Shown in pieces: positions 19,469-27,032 of a stretch of 64,000 bases of DNA (its first letter is position 1; each line of letters starts with the position of its first letter). The stretch covers positions 1 to 64,000 of the forward strand of contig CALXQS010000005.1 in assembly GCA_944390715.1 (NCBI GenBank), written 5' to 3'. Under the pieces are notes generated by a model. It made no database searches, was not told the DNA's origin, and was given only the letters and a program-made list of their open reading frames with translations. Position numbers and translations under genes: made by a program. The DNA is from an uncultured Duodenibacillus sp. GTDB taxonomy: Bacteria; Pseudomonadota; Gammaproteobacteria; Burkholderiales; Burkholderiaceae_F.

Positions 19469-20872
19469 ATGAAAGAAATCCGCACGCGTATTGCACCCTC
19501 TCCCACGGGCATGATGCATCTGGGAACCGCCCGCACGGCAATTTACTGCTGGGCCGTCGCCCGCCATCTTGGCGGCAAATTTCTTCTTCGCATTGAAGAC
19601 ACTGATCAGAAGCGTTCCACTCAAGAGGCCACGCAAGTCATTCTCGACTCGATGAAGTGGCTCAATCTGGACTACGACGAAGGTCCCATCTACCAGATGG
19701 ATCGTCTTGACCGCTACCGTGAAGTGGTCGAACAGATGCTTGCCGACGGCCGCGCATACAAGTGCTACGCAACGCCCGAAGAACTCGATGAAATGCGTGA
19801 AGCACAGCGCAAGGCCGGCCTCAAGCCTCGCTATGACGGCCGCTGGCGTCCCGAGAACTGCCAAGGCAAACCCATTCCCGAAGGCGTCAATCCAGTCATC
19901 CGCTTCCGCAACCCAGACGACGGCGACGTCACCTGGCACGATGCCGTTTACGGCACGATCACGATCTCCAATCGTGAGCTCGATGATCTGATCATCATGC
20001 GCGACGGCATTCCTACCTACAACTTTGCCGTTGTCGTCGATGACTGGGACATGAAGGTGAGCCATGTCATCCGCGGCGCCGACCATATCAACAACACGCC
20101 TCGTCAGATCAACCTCTACAAGGCGCTTGGCGCCGAAGTGCCGGTGTTTGCGCACCTGCCGCTCATCAACGGTCCCGACGGACAGAAGCTCTCAAAGCGC
20201 CACGGTTCCGTTTCCGTAATGGAGTACGAAGCTCAAGGCTTTTTGCCCGAAGCGGTCTTCAACTATCTGGCCCGTCTTGGCTGGGGTCACGGCAATATGG
20301 AAAAGTTCAGCCGTGAAGAACTTGCCGAAGTTTTTGAACTCGGCGACTGCTCGCGCGCGGCTGCACGTCTGGACTTCAAGAAGTTTGAGTGGCTCAATGC
20401 GCAGTACATGAAGGAAGCCGACGATGCGCGCCTGGCTTCTCTGGTGCGTGCCCGCATTGAAAAGCGTGGCGGCGTTGTCGAAGGCGGCCCCGACCTTGTC
20501 GGCGTATGCGGCCTGCTCAAAACGCGTTCAGCTACGCTTGAGACTCTCGCCGATCAAGCTCTTTTCTTCTACAAGCCTCTTGAGAGAGATCCTGAGACGG
20601 TCAAAACCGCGCTCGAAGGTGAAAATCTTGCCGCCATCAAGGCTTTTGCCGCAGCCATCGAGCCGCTTGAAGACTTTACTGCTCCCAAGATCTACGAAGC
20701 CATCAAGAGCGTCATGCAGGCTCAGAACATCAAGATGGGACCTGTCGCTACCCCGCTGCGCGTTTTGGTCTGCAATGCCGACAGAACGCCTCAGATTGAC
20801 AAGACGCTTGAACTCTTCGGCAAGAAGGTCGTGCTCGAACGCATTGCCTCGGGACTTGAAATGGCCGCTTAA
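19469..20872 (+). CDS. gltX: Glutamyl-tRNA synthetase
   Basis: Class I aminoacyl-tRNA synthetase of 467 residues that charges tRNA-Glu. The HIGH-type motif is MHLGT (residues 16-20) after RIAPSPTG, and the second signature is KLSKRHG at about 240. The open frame runs 42 codons further upstream, but the conserved N-terminus (MKEIRTRIAPSPTG) fixes the ATG at 19469. A promoter-like TTGGCC-N18-TACAAT lies upstream and a terminator follows 29 bases after the stop. Confidence 0.97.
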   Translation: MKEIRTRIAPSPTGMMHLGTARTAIYCWAVARHLGGKFLLRIEDTDQKRSTQEATQVILDSMKWLNLDYDEGPIYQMDRLDRYREVVEQMLADGRAYKCYATPEELDEMREAQRKAGLKPRYDGRWRPENCQGKPIPEGVNPVIRFRNPDDGDVTWHDAVYGTITISNRELDDLIIMRDGIPTYNFAVVVDDWDMKVSHVIRGADHINNTPRQINLYKALGAEVPVFAHLPLINGPDGQKLSKRHGSVSVMEYEAQGFLPEAVFNYLARLGWGHGNMEKFSREELAEVFELGDCSRAAARLDFKKFEWLNAQYMKEADDARLASLVRARIEKRGGVVEGGPDLVGVCGLLKTRSATLETLADQALFFYKPLERDPETVKTALEGENLAAIKAFAAAIEPLEDFTAPKIYEAIKSVMQAQNIKMGPVATPLRVLVCNADRTPQIDKTLELFGKKVVLERIASGLEMAA

Positions 20873-20901
20873 GCTGCGCGCTTTTTCTTAGCATCCGCAA
20901 T

Positions 20902-20935
20902 GGAGGTTCCTAGACATCGGAACCTCCTTTTTTTG
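20902..20935 (+). terminator. Intrinsic terminator after gltX
   Basis: A perfect 9-bp stem GGAGGTTCC/GGAACCTCC with an 8-base loop, followed by eight T residues. Confidence 0.92.
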
Positions 20936-20939
20936 TGCC

Positions 20940-21578
20940 TCAAGCGGCAAACTTTTCAATCATTGAAGCCGCAACGCCGGCAGCAATCAGCCAGAACAGC
21001 ACTGCACTGATGTGATTGAGCCACCACCCGAACCGAGCCCCCTTTAGGAAGCGTCCGGCAAGGCATGCCGTATAGCTGTAGACAAGATGCACGGCCAAGC
21101 ACGTCGCGACCAATATGCCGATCAAAACAGCCATGGTGCTCACGTAGTCGGCCTTTGGATCAACAAAAGGAGGCATCAGTGAAATGAGAAACACGAGCAG
21201 CATCGGATTGGTCACTTGAAGGGATGCAGCGCCCCAAAAAATAGAAGTCTCCTGATGCGGCCGATTTGCTGCGGTTTGAGCGACAAGACTCAAGTCCAGA
21301 CTTTTGGCTCGCCAGCTCTTGAATCCGAAATACACAAGAACCAGTGCGCCGAGCGCCTGCATGCCGTAAAAAAGTTCGGGCGTTGCCGTAATAATGCCGC
21401 CCAATCCCGTAGCCGAAACAACCGACATGCAGAGAACGCCGAAAGCATTGCCCACGGGCGAAACGAATGCATGCTTTTTTCCGTAGCGAAAGGCATTGCT
21501 CACCGTCATCAGCACGCCGGCGCCCGGCGTGACGCACGTTGCAAGCACGACCAGAAAATACATCCAAAGATTTTGCAT
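20940..21578 (-). CDS. LysE/RhtB family amino-acid exporter
   Basis: Inner-membrane protein of 212 residues with about six hydrophobic segments. The N-terminal ATCVTPGAGVLMTVSNAFRYGKK is the RhtB/LysE signature (PGP variant PGAG). The frame is open much further upstream, but it crosses the divergent LysR gene. The ATG at 21578 has AAAGG upstream and gives the family start. Divergent orientation to a LysR regulator, with a palindrome between them, suggests inducible export of an amino acid or related compound. The substrate is unknown. Confidence 0.85.
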   Translation of the reverse strand: MQNLWMYFLVVLATCVTPGAGVLMTVSNAFRYGKKHAFVSPVGNAFGVLCMSVVSATGLGGIITATPELFYGMQALGALVLVYFGFKSWRAKSLDLSLVAQTAANRPHQETSIFWGAASLQVTNPMLLVFLISLMPPFVDPKADYVSTMAVLIGILVATCLAVHLVYSYTACLAGRFLKGARFGWWLNHISAVLFWLIAAGVAASMIEKFAA

Positions 21579-21678
21579 TTTGATATGACCTTTGCGCACA
21601 GCTTCGTCAAAAAATATTCCAAACCTGCCGCAGTGCTCAAGCTCAATGCGCCAAATATAATGAAAACAAAATAAAAGC

Positions 21679-21701
21679 AGTGATACTATTTTTATATCAC
21701 T
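21679..21701. promoter_or_regulatory. LysR-type operator between lysE-like and lysR-like genes
   Basis: Perfect 7-bp inverted repeat AGTGATA-N9-TATCACT in an AT-rich stretch, 22 bases before the LysR ATG and 101 bases before the LysE ATG. Length and dyad form suit a LysR recognition site. Confidence 0.6.
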
Positions 21702-21722
21702 CTGACATTTCTTTTTTTTCTC

Positions 21723-22628
21723 ATGCTCAATCGCTTTGACTATCGTCTCGTGCGGCAGCTGCTGCTCGTTGCCGTTGTACTGCAGGAAAAAAGCTTTCGC
21801 GGCGCCGCACGCAGGCTCAATATGTCTCAGCCGCCGCTGACAGCCCAAATCGACGAGCTTGAATCCAGACTCAAGCTGCGTTTGCTCGAGCGCAGCCCGC
21901 GCGGCGTCAAAGCCACTCCTGAAGCGCAAGCCTTGCTGCCTGAAATCGTGCGTTTTATTTCTCGAGCCCAAGAGCTTGAATTTGCCGTCAAGCAAGTGCA
22001 AAACGGCCATCGTGCGCTCATCACGATTGCTTCGGTGCACGAAGCAATGCTGAGCTGGGTGCCGAAATTTCGCAAAAAGCTTCAGTCTGAGGAAGCTTCC
22101 TTTTCGGTTTTTGCCAAGGAAATTGATTCGGGCGACATTGCCGATGAGCTGCGGCAGAACCCCGCGGCACTGGCCATCGGCTACATTCCCGAACCGCAAA
22201 ACTCTCCTTGGGGAAAACTTGTGCTCACGCGTGAGGCTCCTGTCGTTGTGGCTTCTCGTGACCATTGGCTGGGACGCTGCAAAGCCGCCTCGCTTTCATC
22301 TCTTTGTGAAGAAAAATGGGTATTTCCCGGTCGCGACATTTCTGTCCGGTACGTCGACAGGCTGACGGCTCTTTGCATTGATCACGGCTTCTCACCACTG
22401 GTGCGCCATGAAGTTTCCTCCACCATGCAGCAAATTGCCTATGCAAGCTGCGGCCAAGGTCTGGCGCTTGTGCCGGAATTCTTTGCAAGCCTGCTGCCGG
22501 ATTCAGTCGTCGCCGTTCGGCTCACCGATGTCGAACCATGCATTGAGCTTTCCATGGTCTGGGACGAAACAACGCCCAACGCCGTACGCGATCGTGCAAT
22601 TGAAATTGCCCGAAGCGTCAGCAGTTGA
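21723..22628 (+). CDS. LysR family transcriptional regulator
   Basis: 301 residues. The N-terminal winged HTH, residues about 10-65, has RQLLLVAVVLQEKSFRGAARRLNMSQPPLTAQIDELE, with the SQPPLT recognition helix as in CbbR/CatM-type regulators. The C-terminal part is the periplasmic-binding-protein-like inducer domain. It probably controls the divergent exporter through the palindrome at 21679-21701. The inducer is unknown. Confidence 0.93.
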   Translation: MLNRFDYRLVRQLLLVAVVLQEKSFRGAARRLNMSQPPLTAQIDELESRLKLRLLERSPRGVKATPEAQALLPEIVRFISRAQELEFAVKQVQNGHRALITIASVHEAMLSWVPKFRKKLQSEEASFSVFAKEIDSGDIADELRQNPAALAIGYIPEPQNSPWGKLVLTREAPVVVASRDHWLGRCKAASLSSLCEEKWVFPGRDISVRYVDRLTALCIDHGFSPLVRHEVSSTMQQIAYASCGQGLALVPEFFASLLPDSVVAVRLTDVEPCIELSMVWDETTPNAVRDRAIEIARSVSS

Positions 22629-22648
22629 AAATTTTTCTTTAGAGGCCC

Positions 22649-22677
22649 TTGAAAAATTATTTTTCTTTGCGTATAAT
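22649..22677 (+). promoter_or_regulatory. Sigma-70 promoter of tRNA-Arg
   Basis: TTGAAA (22649-22654), a 17-base spacer and a perfect TATAAT (22672-22677). Transcription would start near 22684, about 15 bases before the mature tRNA. Confidence 0.85.
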
Positions 22678-22698
22678 GATTGTCTGTTTCGAAGATGT

Positions 22699-22775
22699 GC
22701 GCCAGTAGCTCAGTTGGATAGAGTACCTGGCTACGAACCAGGGGGTCGTGGGTTCGAATCCTGCCTGGCGCACCA
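22699..22775 (+). tRNA. tRNA-Arg (anticodon ACG)
   Basis: A complete 77-base cloverleaf. The acceptor stem is GCGCCAG/CTGGCGC, the D-arm contains AGCTCAGTTGGATAGAG, the anticodon stem is CCTGG/CCAGG with loop CTACGAA (anticodon ACG at 22733-22735), and the T-arm contains GGGTTCGAATCC. Discriminator A and an encoded CCA end it. A34 would be edited to inosine by TadA to read CGU, CGC and CGA. It has its own promoter and terminator. Confidence 0.98.
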
Positions 22776-22780
22776 AAAAT

Positions 22781-22813
22781 AAGAGGCTTCCTGCGGGGAG
22801 CCTTTATTTTTTT
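22781..22813 (+). terminator. Intrinsic terminator after tRNA-Arg
   Basis: Stem AGGCTTCC/GGGAGCCT with one G:U pair and loop TGC-G, followed by TTATTTTTTT. It starts 5 bases after the tRNA. Confidence 0.85.
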
Positions 22814-22870
22814 CTAATTTCATCTTTCTCAGGCCGGGCGAGACCGCGAAATTTCCGGCAGTGCTATCCC

Positions 22871-23638
22871 ATGGACATCTCTGCTCTGCTTTTAGTTTGT
22901 CCTCTGGTCTTTCTAGGCGGCTTCGTCGACGCCATTGCCGGCGGCGGCGGTCTTATTGCGCTACCGGCATATTTGATTGCCGGCCTGCCGCCGCATTTGG
23001 CCATCGGCACCAACAAACTTTCAAGCACGCTTGGCATGGCGGTCTCGACATGGAAGCTTGCCCGCAGCGGATTCGTCGACTGGAGCCTGGCCCCATCGCC
23101 TGCCCTCGCCGCCTTCCTAGGCAGCACCGGGGGCGCCTTGCTTGCGCTTTCTCTTCCAGCTGAAATATTCAAAATCATCCTGCTTATTCTGCTGCCGGTT
23201 GTTGCCTGCATCGTGCTGCGCAGCAAAAAAACCGACGCTCCCGCCTGCAGCATGAAGCGCTCGCGGCGCATGCTCATCCTCGGAGCTTGCGCCCTGACAT
23301 GCGGCGCCTATGACGGCTTTTACGGCCCTGGCGCGGGCACTTTCCTTTTGATTTCCTTCACTGCTTTTGCAGGCCTTGACGTACGCAGCGCCGCAGGCCA
23401 GATGAAAGTTGCCAACCTTGCCTGCGGCCTTGCCGCACTGGCAACTTTTGCAGCTGCCGGCGAGGTCGACTGGATACTTGGGCTTGTTGCCGGCATGTTC
23501 GGCATTGCCGGCCACTACATCGGAGCGAGCCTCGTCGTCAAAAACGGCGCAAAAGTGGTGCGTCCCATCATTGTTTGCGTTTTGTGCCTGCTCTTTGTCA
23601 AAACGCTCTGGGATTATCTGGGCCCCACAGCCGCTTGA
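22871..23638 (+). CDS. TSUP (TauE/SafE) family membrane protein
   Basis: 255 residues with about eight hydrophobic segments. The first repeat contains GGFVDAIAGGGGLIALPAYLIAGLPPHLAIGTNKLSS-like sequence, the TSUP hallmark, and the second repeat has GAYDGFYGPGAGTFLL. These proteins move sulfonates, sulfite, thiosulfate or other small organic anions. E. coli YfcA is the nearest type I know. The frame is open back to the tRNA, but the ATG at 22871 is the family start. It is transcribed separately from the tRNA, because a terminator lies between them. Confidence 0.88.
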   Translation: MDISALLLVCPLVFLGGFVDAIAGGGGLIALPAYLIAGLPPHLAIGTNKLSSTLGMAVSTWKLARSGFVDWSLAPSPALAAFLGSTGGALLALSLPAEIFKIILLILLPVVACIVLRSKKTDAPACSMKRSRRMLILGACALTCGAYDGFYGPGAGTFLLISFTAFAGLDVRSAAGQMKVANLACGLAALATFAAAGEVDWILGLVAGMFGIAGHYIGASLVVKNGAKVVRPIIVCVLCLLFVKTLWDYLGPTAA

Positions 23639-23770
23639 GAAGCTATAAAAACGTCTTGCAGACGAATTCATCAGGACTGCATTTGCTTTGACCTAAAAAA
23701 ACAAAGCGAGAGCAAATTGAAGCGTCTGCGCGTCAGGAAATCAAGCCTTCGAGCTGTTTGCTGCATACGC

Positions 23771-23807
23771 AAAACGCCGCAGAACCGACAAAAACGGATC
23801 TGCGGCG
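23771..23807 (-). terminator. Terminator after the M20 amidohydrolase operon
   Basis: A perfect 9-bp stem CGCCGCAGA/TCTGCGGCG with a 15-base loop. On the minus strand it is followed by TTTTGCG, 34 bases after the amidohydrolase stop. Confidence 0.7.
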
Positions 23808-23840
23808 CTTCTTTGGCCTACATGAAGTCAGCGCGTCTGA

Positions 23841-25157
23841 TTATTTTCCCTGTGCAATTGCATCCTGGAATTCGCAGTACGTCTGACGATTGAGCACCGG
23901 CTTGAATGCCGCACAGATGCGATTGGCCTCGGCAGCCTCGTCGTAGAGCAGATCAATGATCGTCGAGGCAAGCACCTCAGGAGTCTTTTGATAGGCAACT
24001 TCCTCGTTGTCGAGGCAGAAATCGGATCCGTGCAGAACGCCCTTGACGCAGCCCACCCAGGGGTGCACGACAGGAATCAGGTGTGAAACATCGCCCATTT
24101 CGGTTGAACCGGCACGGTGTTCAGCAAGCCCAACATTTTCGGCACCAAAGACAGCTTCTGCATTGGCTCGCAGCAGATTGCGCAGCTCAGGGTCAGGACG
24201 CAGCGGCAAATATCCCGGCAGATCCTTGATTTCGCAGGTTGCTCCCACGGCATCAGCCCCTGCTCTGAGCGCACGGTTGATGTCGGCGTTGTATCGCTTG
24301 AGCGCTTCAACGCTTGCCGCACGCGTATAGCTTTCCATCGTCACGTAGTCAGGAATGACGTTGACCAGGTCGCCGCCCGAGTTGATGATCGGATGAAAGC
24401 GCACATAGTCCGAATCGCGGAAGCGTTCGCGAATTGCATTGACGCCCATGACGCCGAGCATGGCGGCATTGAGGGCATTGACGCCCTTGTCGGGAGCGCC
24501 GGCAGCATGCGCAGCACGTCCGCGGTACGTCATCAGCTTGCCGATGAATCCGTTGCAGCTGGCGCCGACATCAAAGTATCCATTGGGATTGTCCGTGGGA
24601 TTGGCGTGCATCTGCATGGCCATGTCGACATCGTCAAAAGCCCCTTCGGCAATGAGCTGCTGCTTGCCGCCAAGATAGCGCAGCTTGCCGGACTCGCGCA
24701 GCTTGTTGCGGTAGTCGATTTCCACATACTCTTCGGCAGGCACGGCAAAAAGCACCAAGTCGCCGTCGAGCTCGTTCATGATGCCGGCATCCTTAAAGGC
24801 CATGCCCACGGCAAGCATGTTGGCGATCTGGATGAAGTGTCCGCAGCAGTGCGCGGCGCCCGTCGTCGGATCAGCATGCGGATGTTCTCGGCAGACAATG
24901 GCATCCAATTCACCCAGAAGAGCAACCGTCTTGAGACTCTTTCTTCCCTTCATGCGCGCCTTGACGCCCGTAATGCCCCAGCCGGTTTCAAAAGAAAGCC
25001 CGAGCTTTTCAAATTCCTTCTGCACTTTTGCCGAGGTCTTGGTCTCCTTAAAGCCCAGCTCCGGTTCGGCAAAAATATTCTCAGCAACCGCCTTGATGTC
25101 AGCGCGGCGGGCACGCAGCGCTTCATGCACGCGCGCCTTGAGTTCTTCCTTGGTCAT
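23841..25157 (-). CDS. M20-family amidohydrolase
   Basis: Predicted metal-dependent amidase/peptidase of the M20D group, 438 residues from the ATG at 25157. Metal-ligand candidates are visible: LLGELDAIV (about 81-88), AHCCGHF (H103, H107), the AEEYVEI Glu pair (E142-E143) and MQMHAN further on. A dimerisation domain begins at about residue 190 (YRGRAAHAAGAPDKGVNALNAA). The CCGH in place of the common ACGHD is unusual and recalls AbgB-like aminobenzoyl-glutamate hydrolases. Two membrane-protein genes lie immediately upstream. A hairpin with a U-tract separates it from them, so its expression may be reduced or independently tuned. Confidence 0.87.
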   Translation of the reverse strand: MTKEELKARVHEALRARRADIKAVAENIFAEPELGFKETKTSAKVQKEFEKLGLSFETGWGITGVKARMKGRKSLKTVALLGELDAIVCREHPHADPTTGAAHCCGHFIQIANMLAVGMAFKDAGIMNELDGDLVLFAVPAEEYVEIDYRNKLRESGKLRYLGGKQQLIAEGAFDDVDMAMQMHANPTDNPNGYFDVGASCNGFIGKLMTYRGRAAHAAGAPDKGVNALNAAMLGVMGVNAIRERFRDSDYVRFHPIINSGGDLVNVIPDYVTMESYTRAASVEALKRYNADINRALRAGADAVGATCEIKDLPGYLPLRPDPELRNLLRANAEAVFGAENVGLAEHRAGSTEMGDVSHLIPVVHPWVGCVKGVLHGSDFCLDNEEVAYQKTPEVLASTIIDLLYDEAAEANRICAAFKPVLNRQTYCEFQDAIAQGK

Positions 25158-25175
25158 GGTAAAAAATTCCAAAAG

Positions 25176-25226
25176 AAAAAAAACAATCGCCCCCGCCTCA
25201 TCCTTACCGAAAGGATCCTGCGGGGG
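25176..25226 (-). terminator. Internal terminator/attenuator in the amidohydrolase operon
   Basis: On the minus strand CCCCCGC pairs with GCGGGGG (25190-25196 with 25220-25226), enclosing a second stem ATCCTT/AAGGAT. This is followed by GATTG and a run of eight T residues just before the amidohydrolase ribosome-binding site. It lies between the small membrane-protein gene and the amidohydrolase. Confidence 0.8.
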
Positions 25227-25253
25227 AAATCTGAATGACTACATGGTCGTATC

Positions 25254-25721
25254 TTAGAACACGCCTTCGAGATGCAGCATGAATTCAGCAAGAATCGTTG
25301 CGCAAATAAAGCTGCCCGCAGCAACGGCAAGAGCCACGGGGATGATGCGCCAGGACAGACGTTTGAAGGCTTCCATATCCTTGCCGATGGACAGGCCGGC
25401 GTAGGCAAGAAGCGGCGTCGTCAGCGCCAGAAAGCTCACGTTGTTGGTGTGCTGCATCACGAATTCACCGCCCGGGAATCCCGGCACCGAGACCGCAACG
25501 GCCACAATCGAGACCCAAAACACCATGGGGAGCTTGTTTAAGACCGGCACCATCGAAAGGAAAATGCCGATGCTTGCCAAAACCACAAGCACGAAGACGC
25601 CTACGGCGCTCGAAGCCAGCGGCGGATTGATGTTGATGATGTTGGCAATCCAGCTGAAGAATCCGGTGACCAGAAGAATGAACACCATGTCCTTCATTTT
25701 TTCAAAAATCTGCATAAACAT
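25254..25721 (-). CDS. Small membrane protein, putative transporter half
   Basis: 155 residues with four or five hydrophobic segments and no recognisable enzyme motif. It has no detectable signal peptide other than the first membrane segment (VFILLVTGFFSWIANIININP). AAAGGA lies 8 bases before the ATG at 25721. A second in-frame ATG follows two codons later. It sits between the DUF3100-like gene (66 bases upstream) and the amidohydrolase. The small-plus-large membrane pair resembles a split carrier, by analogy with LrgA/LrgB, but no homology is claimed. I do not recognise the family with certainty. Confidence 0.75.
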   Translation of the reverse strand: MFMQIFEKMKDMVFILLVTGFFSWIANIININPPLASSAVGVFVLVVLASIGIFLSMVPVLNKLPMVFWVSIVAVAVSVPGFPGGEFVMQHTNNVSFLALTTPLLAYAGLSIGKDMEAFKRLSWRIIPVALAVAAGSFICATILAEFMLHLEGVF

Positions 25722-25787
25722 GATTCAATATCCTTTGCTTTTGTTTTTTAAGTTTCACTTCGTTTGCAGGATGTCGGCCCGGCCGCA

Positions 25788-26570
25788 TCAGGCGGCCGAC
25801 TTTTTGCCGCGCAGCGAGTCAAGCCATTCGTAGGCCTTGACTGTCACCGGAAGCGAAATGAAGAGTGCAAAGTAGATGCCGAACACCGTTGTGAGAAGGT
25901 TGGCTGCAGCCGCGTAGGCTTGGACGGTTTCTGCCCACTCCGGATGCGTGGCCACAATCGAGGCAGTTGAAGCCGCCATCATGGATGCGCTTCCAATGCC
26001 TGCACCCATTGCGAGCGAATGCGGATGGAAAATGCCCATTTGAGCAATGATGCCGGCCAGAATCGACACCCAAAGAGCGCCGAACACCGTGCCGCAGATA
26101 TACATACCCATGACGCCGCGCCCTTCAGGCGAATCGAGCCCGTAACGCTCAGCAATAATGGCAATGTTGGGCTCGCGGTCAATTGAGTAGCACGCACCGA
26201 TGGCTTCGCGCTTCATGCCGACCAAGAAAGCCACAGGAAGACCGAAGATCAGCGTCCCGAAGAAATGGCCGAACTCCTGAACGAGCAAAGCCAGTGAAGA
26301 ATTGGCAAGCATTTGAAGATTTGGACCGATCCCCAAGCCGATCTTCGTCACCAGAATCAGCATGCCGACGGAGAGCACGCGAGCCGCGCGGTCCATTTCA
26401 GGCAGCTTCATGATCTTGAACGAGGGGTAGCTGATGATGCCGCCGATCACCAGAGCATAGAAAAGCGGCAGGAACATGACCAAGCCGAATCGAACGACGC
26501 CGATCCACTCAGCGATGATCACGACGACCAACGCCAGAGCGTGCAGTTTGAAATTCTTTATCAGGTCCAT
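25788..26570 (-). CDS. DUF3100-like integral membrane protein
   Basis: 260 residues with about eight hydrophobic segments. It resembles DUF3100 family membrane proteins from memory. Recognisable stretches are FGLVMFLPLFYALVIGG, VTKIGLGIGPNLQML and a polar-glycine segment AMGAGIGSASMMAASTAS that could line a substrate path. The frame is open further upstream. The ATG at 26570 has AAAGGA at good spacing. It is first of three genes with the small membrane protein and an M20 amidohydrolase, suggesting import of an amide- or peptide-like substrate that is then hydrolysed (inference). An FNR-like box lies about 255 bases upstream. Confidence 0.75.
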   Translation of the reverse strand: MDLIKNFKLHALALVVVIIAEWIGVVRFGLVMFLPLFYALVIGGIISYPSFKIMKLPEMDRAARVLSVGMLILVTKIGLGIGPNLQMLANSSLALLVQEFGHFFGTLIFGLPVAFLVGMKREAIGACYSIDREPNIAIIAERYGLDSPEGRGVMGMYICGTVFGALWVSILAGIIAQMGIFHPHSLAMGAGIGSASMMAASTASIVATHPEWAETVQAYAAAANLLTTVFGIYFALFISLPVTVKAYEWLDSLRGKKSAA

Positions 26571-27032
26571 TTTTCTTATTTCCTTTGTTTGACGGACACC
26601 GGGAGATGTCCCGGCCGGGGCTTTTCGATCTGCTTCCATACGCCGTCGCTAAACTAGACGCAGGAACATGCCAAAGAACACGGGGCCGTTATTGTTGATT
26701 TTTTGCCGAAAGCAGGCAAAGCGCCTCGCTTCAAACAAAAAGTCGGCCGTTTTGACCTTCACTTGGCCACACTAGCACGCAGTAAAGAAAAGTCTCAAAC
26801 TTCTTTAGGGAAAGTCCGACGATTTTGATCTTGATCACTGTCAGTAGTAGTTATGCCTTAATGTTTGATCCTCATATTTTTGAGGCCTGTTTCGATTTGC
26901 ACACCTGATTTCCTTTCAGCCAGCAAGACAAAAACATGGCAAGTTTCAACGCGCATGCGCAACAAAAATCCTTTCTTTAGCAAAACGCGCCTACACTTCT
27001 TAGTCGGTTGCCGCCTTTGTGTTTTCTAATCG
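26571..27032. other. Divergent regulatory region, DUF3100 operon and MFS gene
   Basis: 462 bases with no credible gene. It holds the FNR-like site at 26825-26838 and a short hairpin CCTCA/TGAGG with an AT loop near 26870-26885. AT-rich stretches on both sides could hold promoters, but no strong -35/-10 pair was found. Confidence 0.5.
26825..26838. promoter_or_regulatory. FNR-like binding site
   Basis: TTGAT-CTTG-ATCAC matches the FNR consensus at 9 of 10 defined bases. It is about 255 bases upstream of the DUF3100-like gene and about 195 bases upstream of the MFS gene. Neither direction shows a convincing -10 at class II spacing, so the target is uncertain. Confidence 0.5.

Noticed and set aside
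20940..22265. Long version of the LysE-type gene (441 codons)
   Set aside because: The extra N-terminal part is the reverse complement of the LysR gene. The family start and ribosome-binding site are at 21578.
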